64,000 nt of DNA from LMUY01 sp965198565 (GTDB lineage Bacteria; Pseudomonadota; Alphaproteobacteria; Acetobacterales; Acetobacteraceae). The notes beneath the pieces were generated by a model. The model was not told the DNA's origin. It saw nothing but the letters and a program-made list of their open reading frames with translations, and did not search any database. Position 1 is the first letter of the stretch. Every line of letters begins with the position of its first letter. The DNA is taken from assembly GCA_965198565.1 (NCBI GenBank), contig OZ240665.1:1-64000 (forward strand), in the 5' to 3' direction. Positions 17,568 to 25,357 of this stretch are shown piece after piece. The translations under genes and the position numbers were made by a program.

Positions 17568-17593
17568 GATGGGGTGCGCTTCGCTCACCCATC
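17568..17593. repeat. REP hairpin, right of the RAYT remnant
   Basis: GATGGGGT and a matching CACCCATC flank GCGCTTCGCT. Read on the minus strand it matches the copy at 16988-17013 at nearly every position. Confidence 0.8.
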
Positions 17594-17600
17594 CTAAAGC

Positions 17601-19373
17601 CTACTCGGCGGCGCGGAGGGCGGGGGCGCCGGCGAGTTGGGTGGCGACCAGTTCGGCAAAGCGGCCGCCCTGCGACACCAGCGCCTCGAACCGCCCCCGC
17701 TCGACAATCTCCCCACCGTCGAACACCAAGATCTCGTCCGCATCCCGCACCGTGGACAGACGGTGCGCGATGATGAACGTCGTCCGCCCCTCCATCAGCG
17801 TCGCCATCGCCCGCGACACCCGAGCCTCCGTCGCCGCGTCCAGCGCGCTGGTCGCCTCGTCCAGGATCAGGATCGGCGGGTCCTTCAGCAACGCCCGCGC
17901 AATCGCCAGCCGCTGCCGCTGCCCGCCCGACAAGGTCGCGCCGCGCTCCCCCACCATCGTGTCATAGCCCTGCGGCTGGCGCAGGATGAAGTCATGCGCG
18001 TCTGCCATCCGGCAGGCCCGCTCCAAATCCTCCTCGCTCGCCTCGGGCCGGCCGATCAGCAGGTTGTCGCGGATCGACCGGTTGAACAGCAGACTCTCTT
18101 GGAACACCACGCCAATCGAGCGACGCAGGCTCTCCAAGGTCACGTCCCGGATATCCTGCCCGTCGATGAACACCCGCCCGTTCGTCGGGTCCCACAGCCG
18201 TTGCAGCAGGTTCATCGCCGTGCTCTTGCCCGCCCCCGTGCTGCCCACCAGCGCCACCACCCGGCCCGGCTGCGCCACGAACGACACGTCGTTCAGGATG
18301 GCCGGCCCGCCCGGATAGGCGAACGACACCGCCTCGAACGCCACCTCCCCGCGCGACGCCTCGAGCGGCATGGCATCGGGCGCCTCCGGCACGGAGGATT
18401 TCGCGTCCAGCACGCCGAAATAGTCCTGCAGCACCGGCAGTTGCAGGAACAGGCGCGAGGCGAACTGCATTGCCGATTCGAGCCGCCCGATCAGCAGGTT
18501 GGCGAACCCCATGAAGCTGACGATCTCGCCCAGGCTGGCCTGCCCCTGCACATGCAACACCGTCCCCACCAGCACGATCACGATCACCGCGACCGTCGAG
18601 GCGCCCCGGGTCAGCACCGTCACCACCGCCCACCAATTCAGCACCGGGAACTGGTGCGCGATCACCTGGTCGGCGATCTGGCCGAACCGGCTGGTCTCGG
18701 CCGCCAGCCGCGTGAAGGACTGCACCACCACGACATTGGCCAACGCGTCCTGCGCCGTGCCCGCCAAGTGCGACTGATAGGTCTCCGCCCGCGCCTGACC
18801 CTCCTCGGTGCGACGGATCACCACCACCGTCACGGCGGCAAACAGCAAAACCAGCACGATCAGCACGATCGCCAGGTGCCAGTTCAGCAGCACCGTCAAC
18901 GGCAACAGCACCAGCAGGGCCACATAGGTGCTGAGCTGCTCGCGGAAGAAGCTGAGCCACACCGAAAACAGCGCCTCCGACCCGGCGAGCATCACCTTCA
19001 TCAGCCGCCCGGAATGCGCCTCGCCATGGAACGACAGCGGCAGGGAGAGCACGTGCTCGAACAGCCGGCTCATCGCCTTCAGCCGGTTGCGGTGGGACAT
19101 GCGCTCCGCCTGCACCACGGTGGCCAGGTTGCCGCCGATCCCCAAGCCCGCCACCACGATCCAAAGCCCGATCAGGAGCGCCGCCTGCCGCCACAGCGCC
19201 GAACGCGGCAGCGCCGCCGAGTTCGACAGCAGCCCGATCACCCGGCCGAACAGCACCGGGTCGAGGAATTGCAGCCCGGCGAGCAGGATATTGGCCGCGC
19301 CAAGCGCTACCGCCAGGCGCCGGTCTGCGCCCAGGGAGGAGAGCACGCGTCGGTAGACGTGAAGAATGCGCAT
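17601..19373 (-). CDS. Type I ABC exporter, NdvA/ChvA-like (beta-glucan export)
   Basis: 590 aa half-transporter. The N-terminal membrane domain has about six segments (for example ILLAGLQFLDPVLFGRVIGL and LVLLPLTVLLNWHLAIVLIV). The ATPase domain has Walker A GSTGAGKST, signature LSGGQRQRLAIARALL, Walker B ILILDEATSALD and H-loop IAHRLSTV. The opening (LHVYRRVLSSLGADRR, then DPVLFGRVI) resembles cyclic beta-1,2-glucan exporters, but lipid A or peptide export of the MsbA kind cannot be excluded. It is a single gene; the frame on the opposite strand is a codon-bias artefact. Confidence 0.82.
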   Translation of the reverse strand: MRILHVYRRVLSSLGADRRLAVALGAANILLAGLQFLDPVLFGRVIGLLSNSAALPRSALWRQAALLIGLWIVVAGLGIGGNLATVVQAERMSHRNRLKAMSRLFEHVLSLPLSFHGEAHSGRLMKVMLAGSEALFSVWLSFFREQLSTYVALLVLLPLTVLLNWHLAIVLIVLVLLFAAVTVVVIRRTEEGQARAETYQSHLAGTAQDALANVVVVQSFTRLAAETSRFGQIADQVIAHQFPVLNWWAVVTVLTRGASTVAVIVIVLVGTVLHVQGQASLGEIVSFMGFANLLIGRLESAMQFASRLFLQLPVLQDYFGVLDAKSSVPEAPDAMPLEASRGEVAFEAVSFAYPGGPAILNDVSFVAQPGRVVALVGSTGAGKSTAMNLLQRLWDPTNGRVFIDGQDIRDVTLESLRRSIGVVFQESLLFNRSIRDNLLIGRPEASEEDLERACRMADAHDFILRQPQGYDTMVGERGATLSGGQRQRLAIARALLKDPPILILDEATSALDAATEARVSRAMATLMEGRTTFIIAHRLSTVRDADEILVFDGGEIVERGRFEALVSQGGRFAELVATQLAGAPALRAAE

Positions 19374-19486
19374 GCGGGCAAGTCCGGCGGGAAGGAAGGC
19401 GTTTTGGCCTGTGCCTGATCTACGCCGCGAAGGTGGCTAGATCAGGGCGCCGCAGCAAAAACTACGCGCAAAGTGTTAGCACCGCG

Positions 19487-20347
19487 TTAGCAGGCTCTTG
19501 CAACAAATCGCTGAGTCGGCGCCGTGAATTCGTCCTGCGCCGCCACGGTCAGCAACTCGCGCGAGCCCGCCTCCGCCGTGCGCCGCAGCAGCCCGAAGGT
19601 GGCGCTGGCCGCCTCCGCCAGCGCCACCTCCGTCGCCCCGCTGCGCAGCCGGTGCAGCAGGAACAGCGCGGCAATGGTGTCCCCCGCGCCATTGGCGACC
19701 GAGCGCAGCAGCGGCGTGCGCAGCCGCCAGCAGCCGGTGCCGTCCTGCGCCAGCAGGTCGATCGCGTCGTCCGGGGTGTCGGCCACCCGCAGGCTGGTGA
19801 CCAGGGTGCAGGCGCCGGGCCGCATGGTGGCGCGCAGCGCGGCGGCGGCGGCTTGGGCGTCCGCCAAGGTCACGATCGTCTGCCCGGTGAGCTGTTCGAG
19901 CTCGAACTGGTTCGGCGTGGCAATGTCCGCCGCGGGCAAGCAGCGGTCCCGCAACAACACCGGGATGGCAGGCTCGACATAGATGCCGGGCCCGCTGTCG
20001 CCGATCACCGGGTCACAACAATACAGCGCGTCCGGGTTGGCGGCGCGCACGCAGGCGACGGCGTGCAGCACCGCCTCCGCCACCGCCGCATTGCCGAGGT
20101 AGCCGCTCAGCACCGCCCGGCACCCGCCCAGAACCCCGCGCGCGGCGATCCCATCCACCACGTCCTGCACCTGCGCGCCGGTGAACACCTGCCCGGTGCG
20201 CCCGCCATAGCCGGGGTGGTTGGAGAACTGCACCGTGTTGACCGGCCAAACCTCCATCCCGAGGCGCTGCAGCGGGAACACGGCGGCGCTGTTGCCGACA
20301 TGGCCGTAAGCGACCGCGGACTGGATGGAAAGGATCGCGTTTGCCAC
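19487..20347 (-). CDS. pdxY: Pyridoxal kinase PdxY
   Basis: 286 aa, the standard PdxY length, from a GTG at 20347 preceded by GGAGG. Ribokinase-fold motifs are present: SIQSAVAYGHVGNSA at the N-terminus, DPVIGDSGPGIYV, NQFELEQLTG and the anion-hole GAGDTIAALFL with the catalytic Asp. It phosphorylates pyridoxal in the vitamin B6 salvage pathway. It is divergently oriented from the LTXXQ-type gene, with 172 bp between the two. Confidence 0.93.
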   Translation of the reverse strand: MANAILSIQSAVAYGHVGNSAAVFPLQRLGMEVWPVNTVQFSNHPGYGGRTGQVFTGAQVQDVVDGIAARGVLGGCRAVLSGYLGNAAVAEAVLHAVACVRAANPDALYCCDPVIGDSGPGIYVEPAIPVLLRDRCLPAADIATPNQFELEQLTGQTIVTLADAQAAAAALRATMRPGACTLVTSLRVADTPDDAIDLLAQDGTGCWRLRTPLLRSVANGAGDTIAALFLLHRLRSGATEVALAEAASATFGLLRRTAEAGSRELLTVAAQDEFTAPTQRFVARAC

Positions 20348-20403
20348 GGCAGCCTCCGTCTCGGCGGGGAACACATCGCGTGGTAACACACCCTGCATCT
20401 CGC

Positions 20404-20420
20404 GCGTCGTAACACGACGC
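20404..20420. promoter_or_regulatory. Inverted repeat in the divergent pdxY promoter region
   Basis: The perfect arms GCGTCGT and ACGACGC are separated by 3 bp (AAC). It is centred 65 bp upstream of pdxY and about 108 bp upstream of the periplasmic protein gene. It could be an operator for a dimeric regulator, but no regulator is identified. Confidence 0.4.
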
Positions 20421-20519
20421 AACATGGTTGCCACAAGGCGGACGCCTTTGCGGCCTAGCAACCCCGCCTTGCCGGGGCGCGTTCCCGCGGCTCCTGGCAA
20501 CTCTTGGGAGACACCCACT

Positions 20520-21041
20520 ATGTCCAACCGGATTCCGACTGGCGCCGCCCTGCTGATGGCCGGCGCCCTCCTGGCCGCACCCATCGCAGCCTTTGCCCAA
20601 ACCAGCCCCAGCGCCACCACGTCCCCCAGCCCCCAAGCGAGCCCATCCGCCAGCCCATCTGCCGCCGCCAGCACGAGCGCGTCCGCCCAGAAGCGCAACG
20701 CCTTCATCGAGCGCCGCATCTCGGAGCTTCGCACCCAGATCAAGGTGACGCCGGACGAAGAAAAGAGCTTCGACGACTTCACCAACGTGATGCGGCAGAA
20801 CGCGGCCCAAATCGACACGGCCACGGCAAAGGGCGCGACCCTGCCGGAGAACGCCACCGCGCTGGCGCGCATGCAGGCCTATGCCGACGTGGCGCAGACC
20901 CATGCCGACAACGTCCAGCATCTCACCACCGCCTTCACCGCCTTCTACAACACACTCACGCCGCAGCAGAAGAAGGTGGTGGACGCCAGCTTCGCCGAGC
21001 AGGCGCAAAAGGCCGCGGCGCGTCGCGCGACCCGCAGCTAA
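20520..21041 (+). CDS. Exported LTXXQ/Spy-like periplasmic protein
   Basis: 173 aa from the ATG at 20520 (upstream CTTGGGAG). It has a clear Sec signal peptide (GAALLMAGALLAAPIAAFAQ, cleavage after AFA). A 35-residue Ser/Pro/Ala/Thr linker follows, then an all-helical domain with RNAFIERRISELRTQIKVTP and a C-terminal YNTLTPQQKKVVDASF. The LTPQQ motif and helix pattern match the Spy/CpxP-related LTXXQ group of periplasmic stress proteins; chaperone activity is not shown. Confidence 0.8.
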   Translation: MSNRIPTGAALLMAGALLAAPIAAFAQTSPSATTSPSPQASPSASPSAAASTSASAQKRNAFIERRISELRTQIKVTPDEEKSFDDFTNVMRQNAAQIDTATAKGATLPENATALARMQAYADVAQTHADNVQHLTTAFTAFYNTLTPQQKKVVDASFAEQAQKAAARRATRS

Positions 21042-21137
21042 GCGGCCCGGCTTGCCCCCGGCCGGATGTCGCCGTAGAACCCGCGGCTTGTCCGGCCGGT
21101 CGGCATCGGCGGGGCCATTCATCCGGAGCGCGCTGCC

Positions 21138-21362
21138 ATGAAGGCTGGGATCCATCCCGAATACCACGACGTCAACATCATCATGACGGACGGCACCGAG
21201 TTCGTCACCCGCTCCACCATGGGCAAGGCAGGCGACACGCTGCGGCTGGACATTGATCCCAAGTCGCATCCCGCCTGGACCGGCGTGCAGCGCATCATGG
21301 ACACCGGCGGCCAGGTGGCGAAGTTCAACAAGCGCTTCGCCGGGATCGGCACCCGCAAGTAG
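21138..21362 (+). CDS. rpmE: 50S ribosomal protein L31
   Basis: 74 aa. Starts MKAGIHPEYHDVNIIMTDG and ends FNKRFAGIGTRK, with the family's IDPKSHPAWTG core. It lacks the CxxC zinc-binding pair of C+ L31 proteins, so it is the zinc-independent form, as is usual in alphaproteobacteria. Followed closely by a hairpin terminator. Confidence 0.96.
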   Translation: MKAGIHPEYHDVNIIMTDGTEFVTRSTMGKAGDTLRLDIDPKSHPAWTGVQRIMDTGGQVAKFNKRFAGIGTRK

Positions 21363-21388
21363 CGGCTGTTCACAGACGAGTGAATTAG

Positions 21389-21418
21389 AAAGCCACCCTT
21401 GAAACCAGGGGTGGCCTT
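21389..21418 (+). terminator. Terminator after rpmE
   Basis: GCCACCC and GGGTGGC form a hairpin with a loop of about ten bases, flanked by A-rich sequence on the left and CTTCTCCT on the right. It separates rpmE from hsp20. Confidence 0.75.
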
Positions 21419-21505
21419 CTCCTATTTGAGCGCTGTTCGCGATGCCCATTTGGGGTCGCGGAGCCTGAACCGGGCCGGCTCTACTGGAGCGGCTCTTCCA
21501 CTCGA

Positions 21506-21522
21506 CCTTGCTTTTTAGGAGG
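21506..21522 (+). promoter_or_regulatory. ROSE-type RNA thermometer hairpin masking the hsp20 RBS
   Basis: The leader just before hsp20 contains CCTTGCT, TTTT and AGGAGG. CCUU and CU can pair with the Shine-Dalgarno AGGAGG (21517-21522) with one bulged G (21510), which is the diagnostic arrangement of ROSE elements controlling alphaproteobacterial small heat-shock genes. The start codon follows 7 nt later. The preceding 80 nt are GC-rich and able to form further stems. Confidence 0.75.
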
Positions 21523-21528
21523 TTTGTT

Positions 21529-22008
21529 ATGACGTTCGATGTCTCCCCCCTGTTTCGCACTGCCATTGGTTTCGACCGCCTGGCCACGTTGATGGACACG
21601 GCGCAGGAATCGGCCAGTGCGCCCGCCTATCCCCCCTACAACATCGCCAAGACCGGCGACGACACCTATCGCCTGACCATGGCCGTGGCCGGATTTAGCG
21701 AAAACGACATCGAGTTGGTGGTGCGCGACAACCAGCTCGTCGTGTCGGGCAAGCTCGGCGGCGAGGCTGGCGGCGAGTTGCTCTACCGCGGCATCGCCGG
21801 GCGCGCGTTCGAGCGCCGCTTCGCCCTGGCCGACCACATCGTGGTCGACGGCGCGGATCTCCAGAATGGCCTGCTGCATGTCGCCCTGAAGCGCGTCGTG
21901 CCGGAGGCGCTGAAGCCGCGTCGCATCGCCATCGGTGCCGGGTCTGCCGGCGCTCAGCCGAGCGTCATCGCCAACGACAGCAACGGCGCCTCGGCCCAGG
22001 CCGCGTAA
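21529..22008 (+). CDS. Small heat-shock protein Hsp20 (IbpA type)
   Basis: 159 aa from the ATG at 21529 after a strong AGGAGG. The alpha-crystallin domain is complete: PPYNIAKTGDDTYRLTMAV, VAGFSENDIELVVRDNQLVV, YRGIAGRAFERRFALADHI, and the C-terminal LKPRRIAIG with an I-x-I type motif. The N-terminus (FDVSPLFRTAIGFDRL) matches class A rhizobial Hsp20. It is an ATP-independent holdase. Expression is probably heat-induced through the leader hairpin. A strong terminator follows. Confidence 0.94.
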   Translation: MTFDVSPLFRTAIGFDRLATLMDTAQESASAPAYPPYNIAKTGDDTYRLTMAVAGFSENDIELVVRDNQLVVSGKLGGEAGGELLYRGIAGRAFERRFALADHIVVDGADLQNGLLHVALKRVVPEALKPRRIAIGAGSAGAQPSVIANDSNGASAQAA

Positions 22009-22032
22009 CGCCTCGCGTTGGATAGTGGATCG

Positions 22033-22063
22033 GAGGGGGTCCGGGAAACCGGCCCCCTCTTTT
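22033..22063 (+). terminator. Rho-independent terminator after hsp20
   Basis: GAGGGGG, a bulged T, CCGG, a GAAA tetraloop, CCGG and CCCCCTC, followed directly by TTTT. This is a textbook intrinsic terminator. Confidence 0.92.
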
Positions 22064-22079
22064 CACGTACGCCCGCTTT

Positions 22080-22262
22080 TTAGATACGAAAGAAGCGCTC
22101 GGCCGCGCCGCGATGGTCCTGCTTGCGCGTGATTGCCACCTCCGCGCGGGCGATCTCGGCCTGCAACTCCGCAATGTAGGCTTGCAGTTCCTCCACCCCC
22201 ATCGGATCGAGCGGAAGCAAGGGCACTCGCCGCGGCGGCGCTGGCTCCTCTTCTTCCCACAT
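22080..22262 (-). CDS. DUF1192-family small protein
   Basis: 60 aa, typical length for DUF1192. An acidic N-terminus (MWEEEEPAPP) is followed by DPMGVEELQAYIAELQAEI, a short coiled coil, and the conserved end with RGAAERFF. No function is known for this alphaproteobacterial family. The start is the ATG at 22262; the longer upstream frame lacks family similarity. Confidence 0.85.
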   Translation of the reverse strand: MWEEEEPAPPRRVPLLPLDPMGVEELQAYIAELQAEIARAEVAITRKQDHRGAAERFFRI

Positions 22263-22414
22263 GGCGGTTATGCCTCCCGATTGTTCGCATCGGAATGTGC
22301 CGCGCCCGCTCTTGACCGGCAAGCCGCACGCGCCCCATATCCTATTTATATAGAAGGGCCTGCGAGCGCGCCTCCCCCGGGGGAATGGCAGCGCGGCGGC
22401 CGGAGAACACATCA

Positions 22415-22993
22415 ATGAGCCTGCCCCTGATGCCAAAAGCCACCGCGGTGTGGCTGATCGAGAAAACGTCACTGACGTTCACCCAAATCGCCGAGTTCTG
22501 CGGCATGCACCCGCTCGAAGTGCAGGCGATTGCGGATGGCGAAGTGGCCCAGGGCATCGTGGGCTATGACCCGGTGGCCAATTTCCAGGTCACCGCAGAG
22601 GAAATCACCCGCTGCGAAGCCGACGACGCGCAGCGATTGAAGCTTCTCCCCCCGGCCAACCCGCTGCCGAAGAAGGGTCGCGGGGCGCGTTACACGCCCG
22701 TGGCCAAGCGCAACGACCGCCCGGACGCGATTGCATTCGTGCTGCGCAACTTCCCGCAGCTTTCGGAGGCGCAGGTGGTGAAGCTGCTCGGCACCACCAA
22801 GGACACCATCCAGAAGGTCCGCGAGCGCAGCCACTGGAACAGCACCAACATCAAGCCGCGCGACCCGGTCATCCTCGGGCTCTGCAGCCAGACCGACTTG
22901 AACGCGATGGTCACCGCCGCCAATGACCGGCTGATCCGCGAGGGCAAGCAGGTCCCGGTGCCGATCCGCATGGAGGCGGAAGAAGCCGCCTGA
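22415..22993 (+). CDS. DUF1013 / TrcR-like cell-cycle transcriptional regulator
   Basis: 192 aa from the ATG at 22415 (GGAGA upstream). Conserved DUF1013 blocks: LPLMPKATAVWLIEKTSLTF, QIAEFCGMHPLEVQAIADGE, GIVGYDPVANFQVT and TKDTIQKVRERSHWNSTNI. The second block is a helix-turn-helix. In Caulobacter the family member TrcR binds RNA-polymerase-associated promoters, and it is conserved across alphaproteobacteria. Divergent from the DUF1192 gene. Confidence 0.88.
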   Translation: MSLPLMPKATAVWLIEKTSLTFTQIAEFCGMHPLEVQAIADGEVAQGIVGYDPVANFQVTAEEITRCEADDAQRLKLLPPANPLPKKGRGARYTPVAKRNDRPDAIAFVLRNFPQLSEAQVVKLLGTTKDTIQKVRERSHWNSTNIKPRDPVILGLCSQTDLNAMVTAANDRLIREGKQVPVPIRMEAEEAA

Positions 22994-23000
22994 CGAAGTT

Positions 23001-23025
23001 GGGCGCGGCTGGGTTCGCCGCGCCC
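23001..23025. terminator. Bidirectional hairpin between trcR-like and DUF465 genes
   Basis: Perfect 9-bp arms GGGCGCGGC and GCCGCGCCC with a 7-nt loop lie between two converging genes (stops at 22993 and 23033). There is no U-tract, but the position suggests termination in both directions. Confidence 0.6.
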
Positions 23026-23032
23026 GCTTGGG

Positions 23033-23203
23033 TCAGCTTTGCAGGCTGAGCCGTTCCATTTCGTCCTTCAGCCGTAATTTCTCGCCTTTGAGCCGCATCA
23101 GCTCAGCGTCGTCGGGCTTGGGGCGATGGTCCTCTGCGGCAATCTGCGCTTCGAGCGTTTGATGACGGCTCTTCAGGCTGTCGATCCGGGGTTGCAGGCT
23201 CAT
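23033..23203 (-). CDS. YdcH/DUF465-family small protein (copy 1)
   Basis: 56 aa from the ATG at 23203 (GGAGGACTC just upstream). It is almost all helical: IDSLKSRHQTLEAQI, a loop with HRPKPDDAELMRLKGEKL, and KDEMERL. This matches the antiparallel helix pair of DUF465. A second member lies at 23518. Function unknown. Confidence 0.85.
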   Translation of the reverse strand: MSLQPRIDSLKSRHQTLEAQIAAEDHRPKPDDAELMRLKGEKLRLKDEMERLSLQS

Positions 23204-23384
23204 GAGTCCTCCGTTGGCTAGGGACCGTGATGGCGCAGGCGCGCCAAGGGGCAGCCTAATCCCACCCGCCGCCGAAACGCCAGAATTTGTTGCATACTCC
23301 GGTATGGCCGCGTTTCCCATTCTTCAACCCCCTCTCCCGCTGGCGGGCTTCGGGGTTCACACATCTCCTGACCGGAGAATATCT

Positions 23385-23421
23385 CCCTCTCCCGCGGGCG
23401 GGAGAGGGCCGGGGTGAGGGT
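23385..23421. repeat. CCCTCTCCC/GGGAGAGGG hairpin repeat
   Basis: The arms CCCTCTCCCGC and GCGGGAGAGGG are followed by GGGTGAGGG. A diverged second half lies just before it (23329-23360). This is one of at least nine related intergenic copies in the window. Confidence 0.8.
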
Positions 23422-23517
23422 GGTTGCCGCGAACCGAAACGCCGACCGCCCTCCAGCCACCGCCAGACCCGCCAGCTTCCCTTGGTTCCCCGGCGGCGAT
23501 CATGCTAGAGCCCCGCC

Positions 23518-23718
23518 ATGGTGATCGACCGGGATTCCCTCCTGCGCAAGCTGCACGAACTCCGCAGCGAGCACCGCGACCTCGACACCGTGATCGCCCG
23601 CCTGTCCGACCAGCCGATCGACCAGCTCCAACTTCAGCGGCTGAAGAAGCGCAAGCTGCTGCTGAAGGATGAGGTGGCCTGGCTCGAGAGCCGGCTGATC
23701 CCGGATAACATCGCTTGA
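23518..23718 (+). CDS. YdcH/DUF465-family small protein (copy 2)
   Basis: 66 aa. Helical throughout (LLRKLHELRSEHRDLDTVIA, LQRLKKRKLLLKDEVAWLES), clearly DUF465. Its stop codon overlaps the TTG start of purE, so it is likely co-transcribed with purE and purK. Confidence 0.87.
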   Translation: MVIDRDSLLRKLHELRSEHRDLDTVIARLSDQPIDQLQLQRLKKRKLLLKDEVAWLESRLIPDNIA

Positions 23719-24218
23719 ACCCCCCGCTTGGCCCTGCGGTCGGTATCGTCATGGGCAGCCAGTCCGACTGGCAGACTATGCGCCATGCCGCCGACACGCT
23801 GCGCAGCCTGGACGTTCCCGCCGAAACCCGCATCGTCTCCGCCCACCGCACCCCGGACCGGCTGGCCGCCTATGCCAAGGCGGCAGCCGGGCGCGGGCTG
23901 AAGGTGATCATCGCCGGGGCCGGCGGCGCGGCCCACCTCCCCGGCATGTGCGCCGCCTGGACCTCCCTGCCCGTGCTCGGCGTGCCGATGGAAAGCCGCA
24001 TGCTCAAGGGCATGGACAGCCTGCTCTCCATCGTGCAGATGCCCGCCGGCGTCCCGGTCGGCACCCTGGCCATCGGCACGGCGGGCGCGGTCAACAGCGC
24101 CCTGCTCGCCGCAGCCATCCTCGCCCTCTCCGACCCGGCGCTCGCCGACCGTCTCGCCGCCCATCGTGCCGCCCAGGCGGCCGCGGTCGCAGACCATCCG
24201 GACGACACCGCCGGGTGA
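23715..24218 (+). CDS. purE: N5-carboxyaminoimidazole ribonucleotide mutase PurE
   Basis: 167 aa from a TTG at 23715 overlapping the preceding stop. Class I PurE motifs are present: GIVMGSQSDWQTM, RIVSAHRTPDRL (catalytic His), AGAGGAAHLPGM and IGTAGAVNSALLAA. It converts N5-CAIR to CAIR in purine synthesis, acting directly after PurK. It overlaps purK by 4 bp. Confidence 0.96.
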   Translation: MNPPLGPAVGIVMGSQSDWQTMRHAADTLRSLDVPAETRIVSAHRTPDRLAAYAKAAAGRGLKVIIAGAGGAAHLPGMCAAWTSLPVLGVPMESRMLKGMDSLLSIVQMPAGVPVGTLAIGTAGAVNSALLAAAILALSDPALADRLAAHRAAQAAAVADHPDDTAG

Positions 24219-25357
24219 GCCAAACCGGCCCGCTATCGCCGGACGCGCTGGTCGGCCTGCCACCGAATGCGGTGATCGGTATCGTCGGCGGCGGGCAGCT
24301 CGGCCGCATGTCCGCCATGGCGGCGGCCCGGCTCGGCTACCGCTGCCACATCCTCACCCCGGAGGCGGACAGCCCGGCCAGCCAGGTCGCCGCCCGCAGC
24401 TTCGTCGGCGACTACGAGGACCCGGCGTTGCTACGCGAATTCGCCCAATCCGCCGACGTCATCACCTTCGAGTTCGAGAATGTCAGCGCCGCCGGGCTCG
24501 ATCTGCTGGCCTCGATCCGGCCCGTCCGCCCCTCCCCCCATGTGCTGCGCATCAGCCAGGACCGGGTGGCGGAAAAGACCTTCCTCAACGACGCCGGCGC
24601 CCCCACCGCGCGCTGGATGGCCGTCGACAGCCGCCCGCACCTGCACGCCGCCCTGGCGCGGATGGGCCTGCCCGGCGTGCTGAAAACCACCCGCGGCGGC
24701 TATGACGGCAAGGGCCAGGCCGTGCTCCGCGGCATGAGCGGGCTGAACGACCTCTGGGAGGAGCTGCAGCCCAAGCCTCTGATCCTGGAGGCCCTGGTGG
24801 CGTTCGAGCGCGAGATCAGCATGGTGGTGGCGCGCGGGCTGGACGGCCAGGCCACCGCCTTCGTCCCGGTCGAGAACCGCCACCGCAACGGCATCCTGGA
24901 CGTCACCATCGCGCCCGCCCGCATCCCGCCCGAGGTTGCCGCCCGCGCCGAGGCGATGGCGCTGCGGGTCGCCGACGCGCTCGACCTGGTGGGCGTGCTG
25001 GCGGTGGAGATGTTCGTGCTGCCCGACGGCACCGTGCTGGCCAACGAGATCGCCCCTCGCCCGCACAATTCCGGCCATTGGACCTTGGACGCCTGCCCCG
25101 CCAGCCAGTTCGAGCTGCACATCCGCGCCGTCGCCGGGCTGCCACTGCCGCAAGCGACCCGGCATTCCGATGCGGTCATGAAGAACATCGTGGGGCCGGA
25201 GGAGATGGCGCAATGGCCGGCCCTGCTGGCGGCGCCGGGCGTCATCCCGCATCTCTATGGCAAGGCGGACGCGCGCGAGGGCCGCAAGATGGGCCACACC
25301 ACCCGCCTGTTCCCCCCCGGCGCCCTCCCCGCCGAGCCGGACGTCCTGCTGCCGTGA
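24215..25357 (+). CDS. purK: N5-carboxyaminoimidazole ribonucleotide synthase PurK
   Basis: 380 aa from a GTG at 24215. ATP-grasp enzyme: IGIVGGGQLGRMSAMAAARL at the N-terminus, then LKTTRGGYDGKGQAVL, EREISMVVAR and EIAPRPHNSGHWTLDAC. It uses ATP and bicarbonate to carboxylate AIR, feeding PurE. It overlaps purE and the following phosphotransferase gene by 4 bp each. Confidence 0.96.
   Translation: MSQTGPLSPDALVGLPPNAVIGIVGGGQLGRMSAMAAARLGYRCHILTPEADSPASQVAARSFVGDYEDPALLREFAQSADVITFEFENVSAAGLDLLASIRPVRPSPHVLRISQDRVAEKTFLNDAGAPTARWMAVDSRPHLHAALARMGLPGVLKTTRGGYDGKGQAVLRGMSGLNDLWEELQPKPLILEALVAFEREISMVVARGLDGQATAFVPVENRHRNGILDVTIAPARIPPEVAARAEAMALRVADALDLVGVLAVEMFVLPDGTVLANEIAPRPHNSGHWTLDACPASQFELHIRAVAGLPLPQATRHSDAVMKNIVGPEEMAQWPALLAAPGVIPHLYGKADAREGRKMGHTTRLFPPGALPAEPDVLLP

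Noticed and set aside
17637..19418. Long open frame opposite the ABC exporter (593 codons)
   Set aside because: It mirrors the codon periodicity of a high-GC gene, has His/Arg/Gln-rich composition and no family features.
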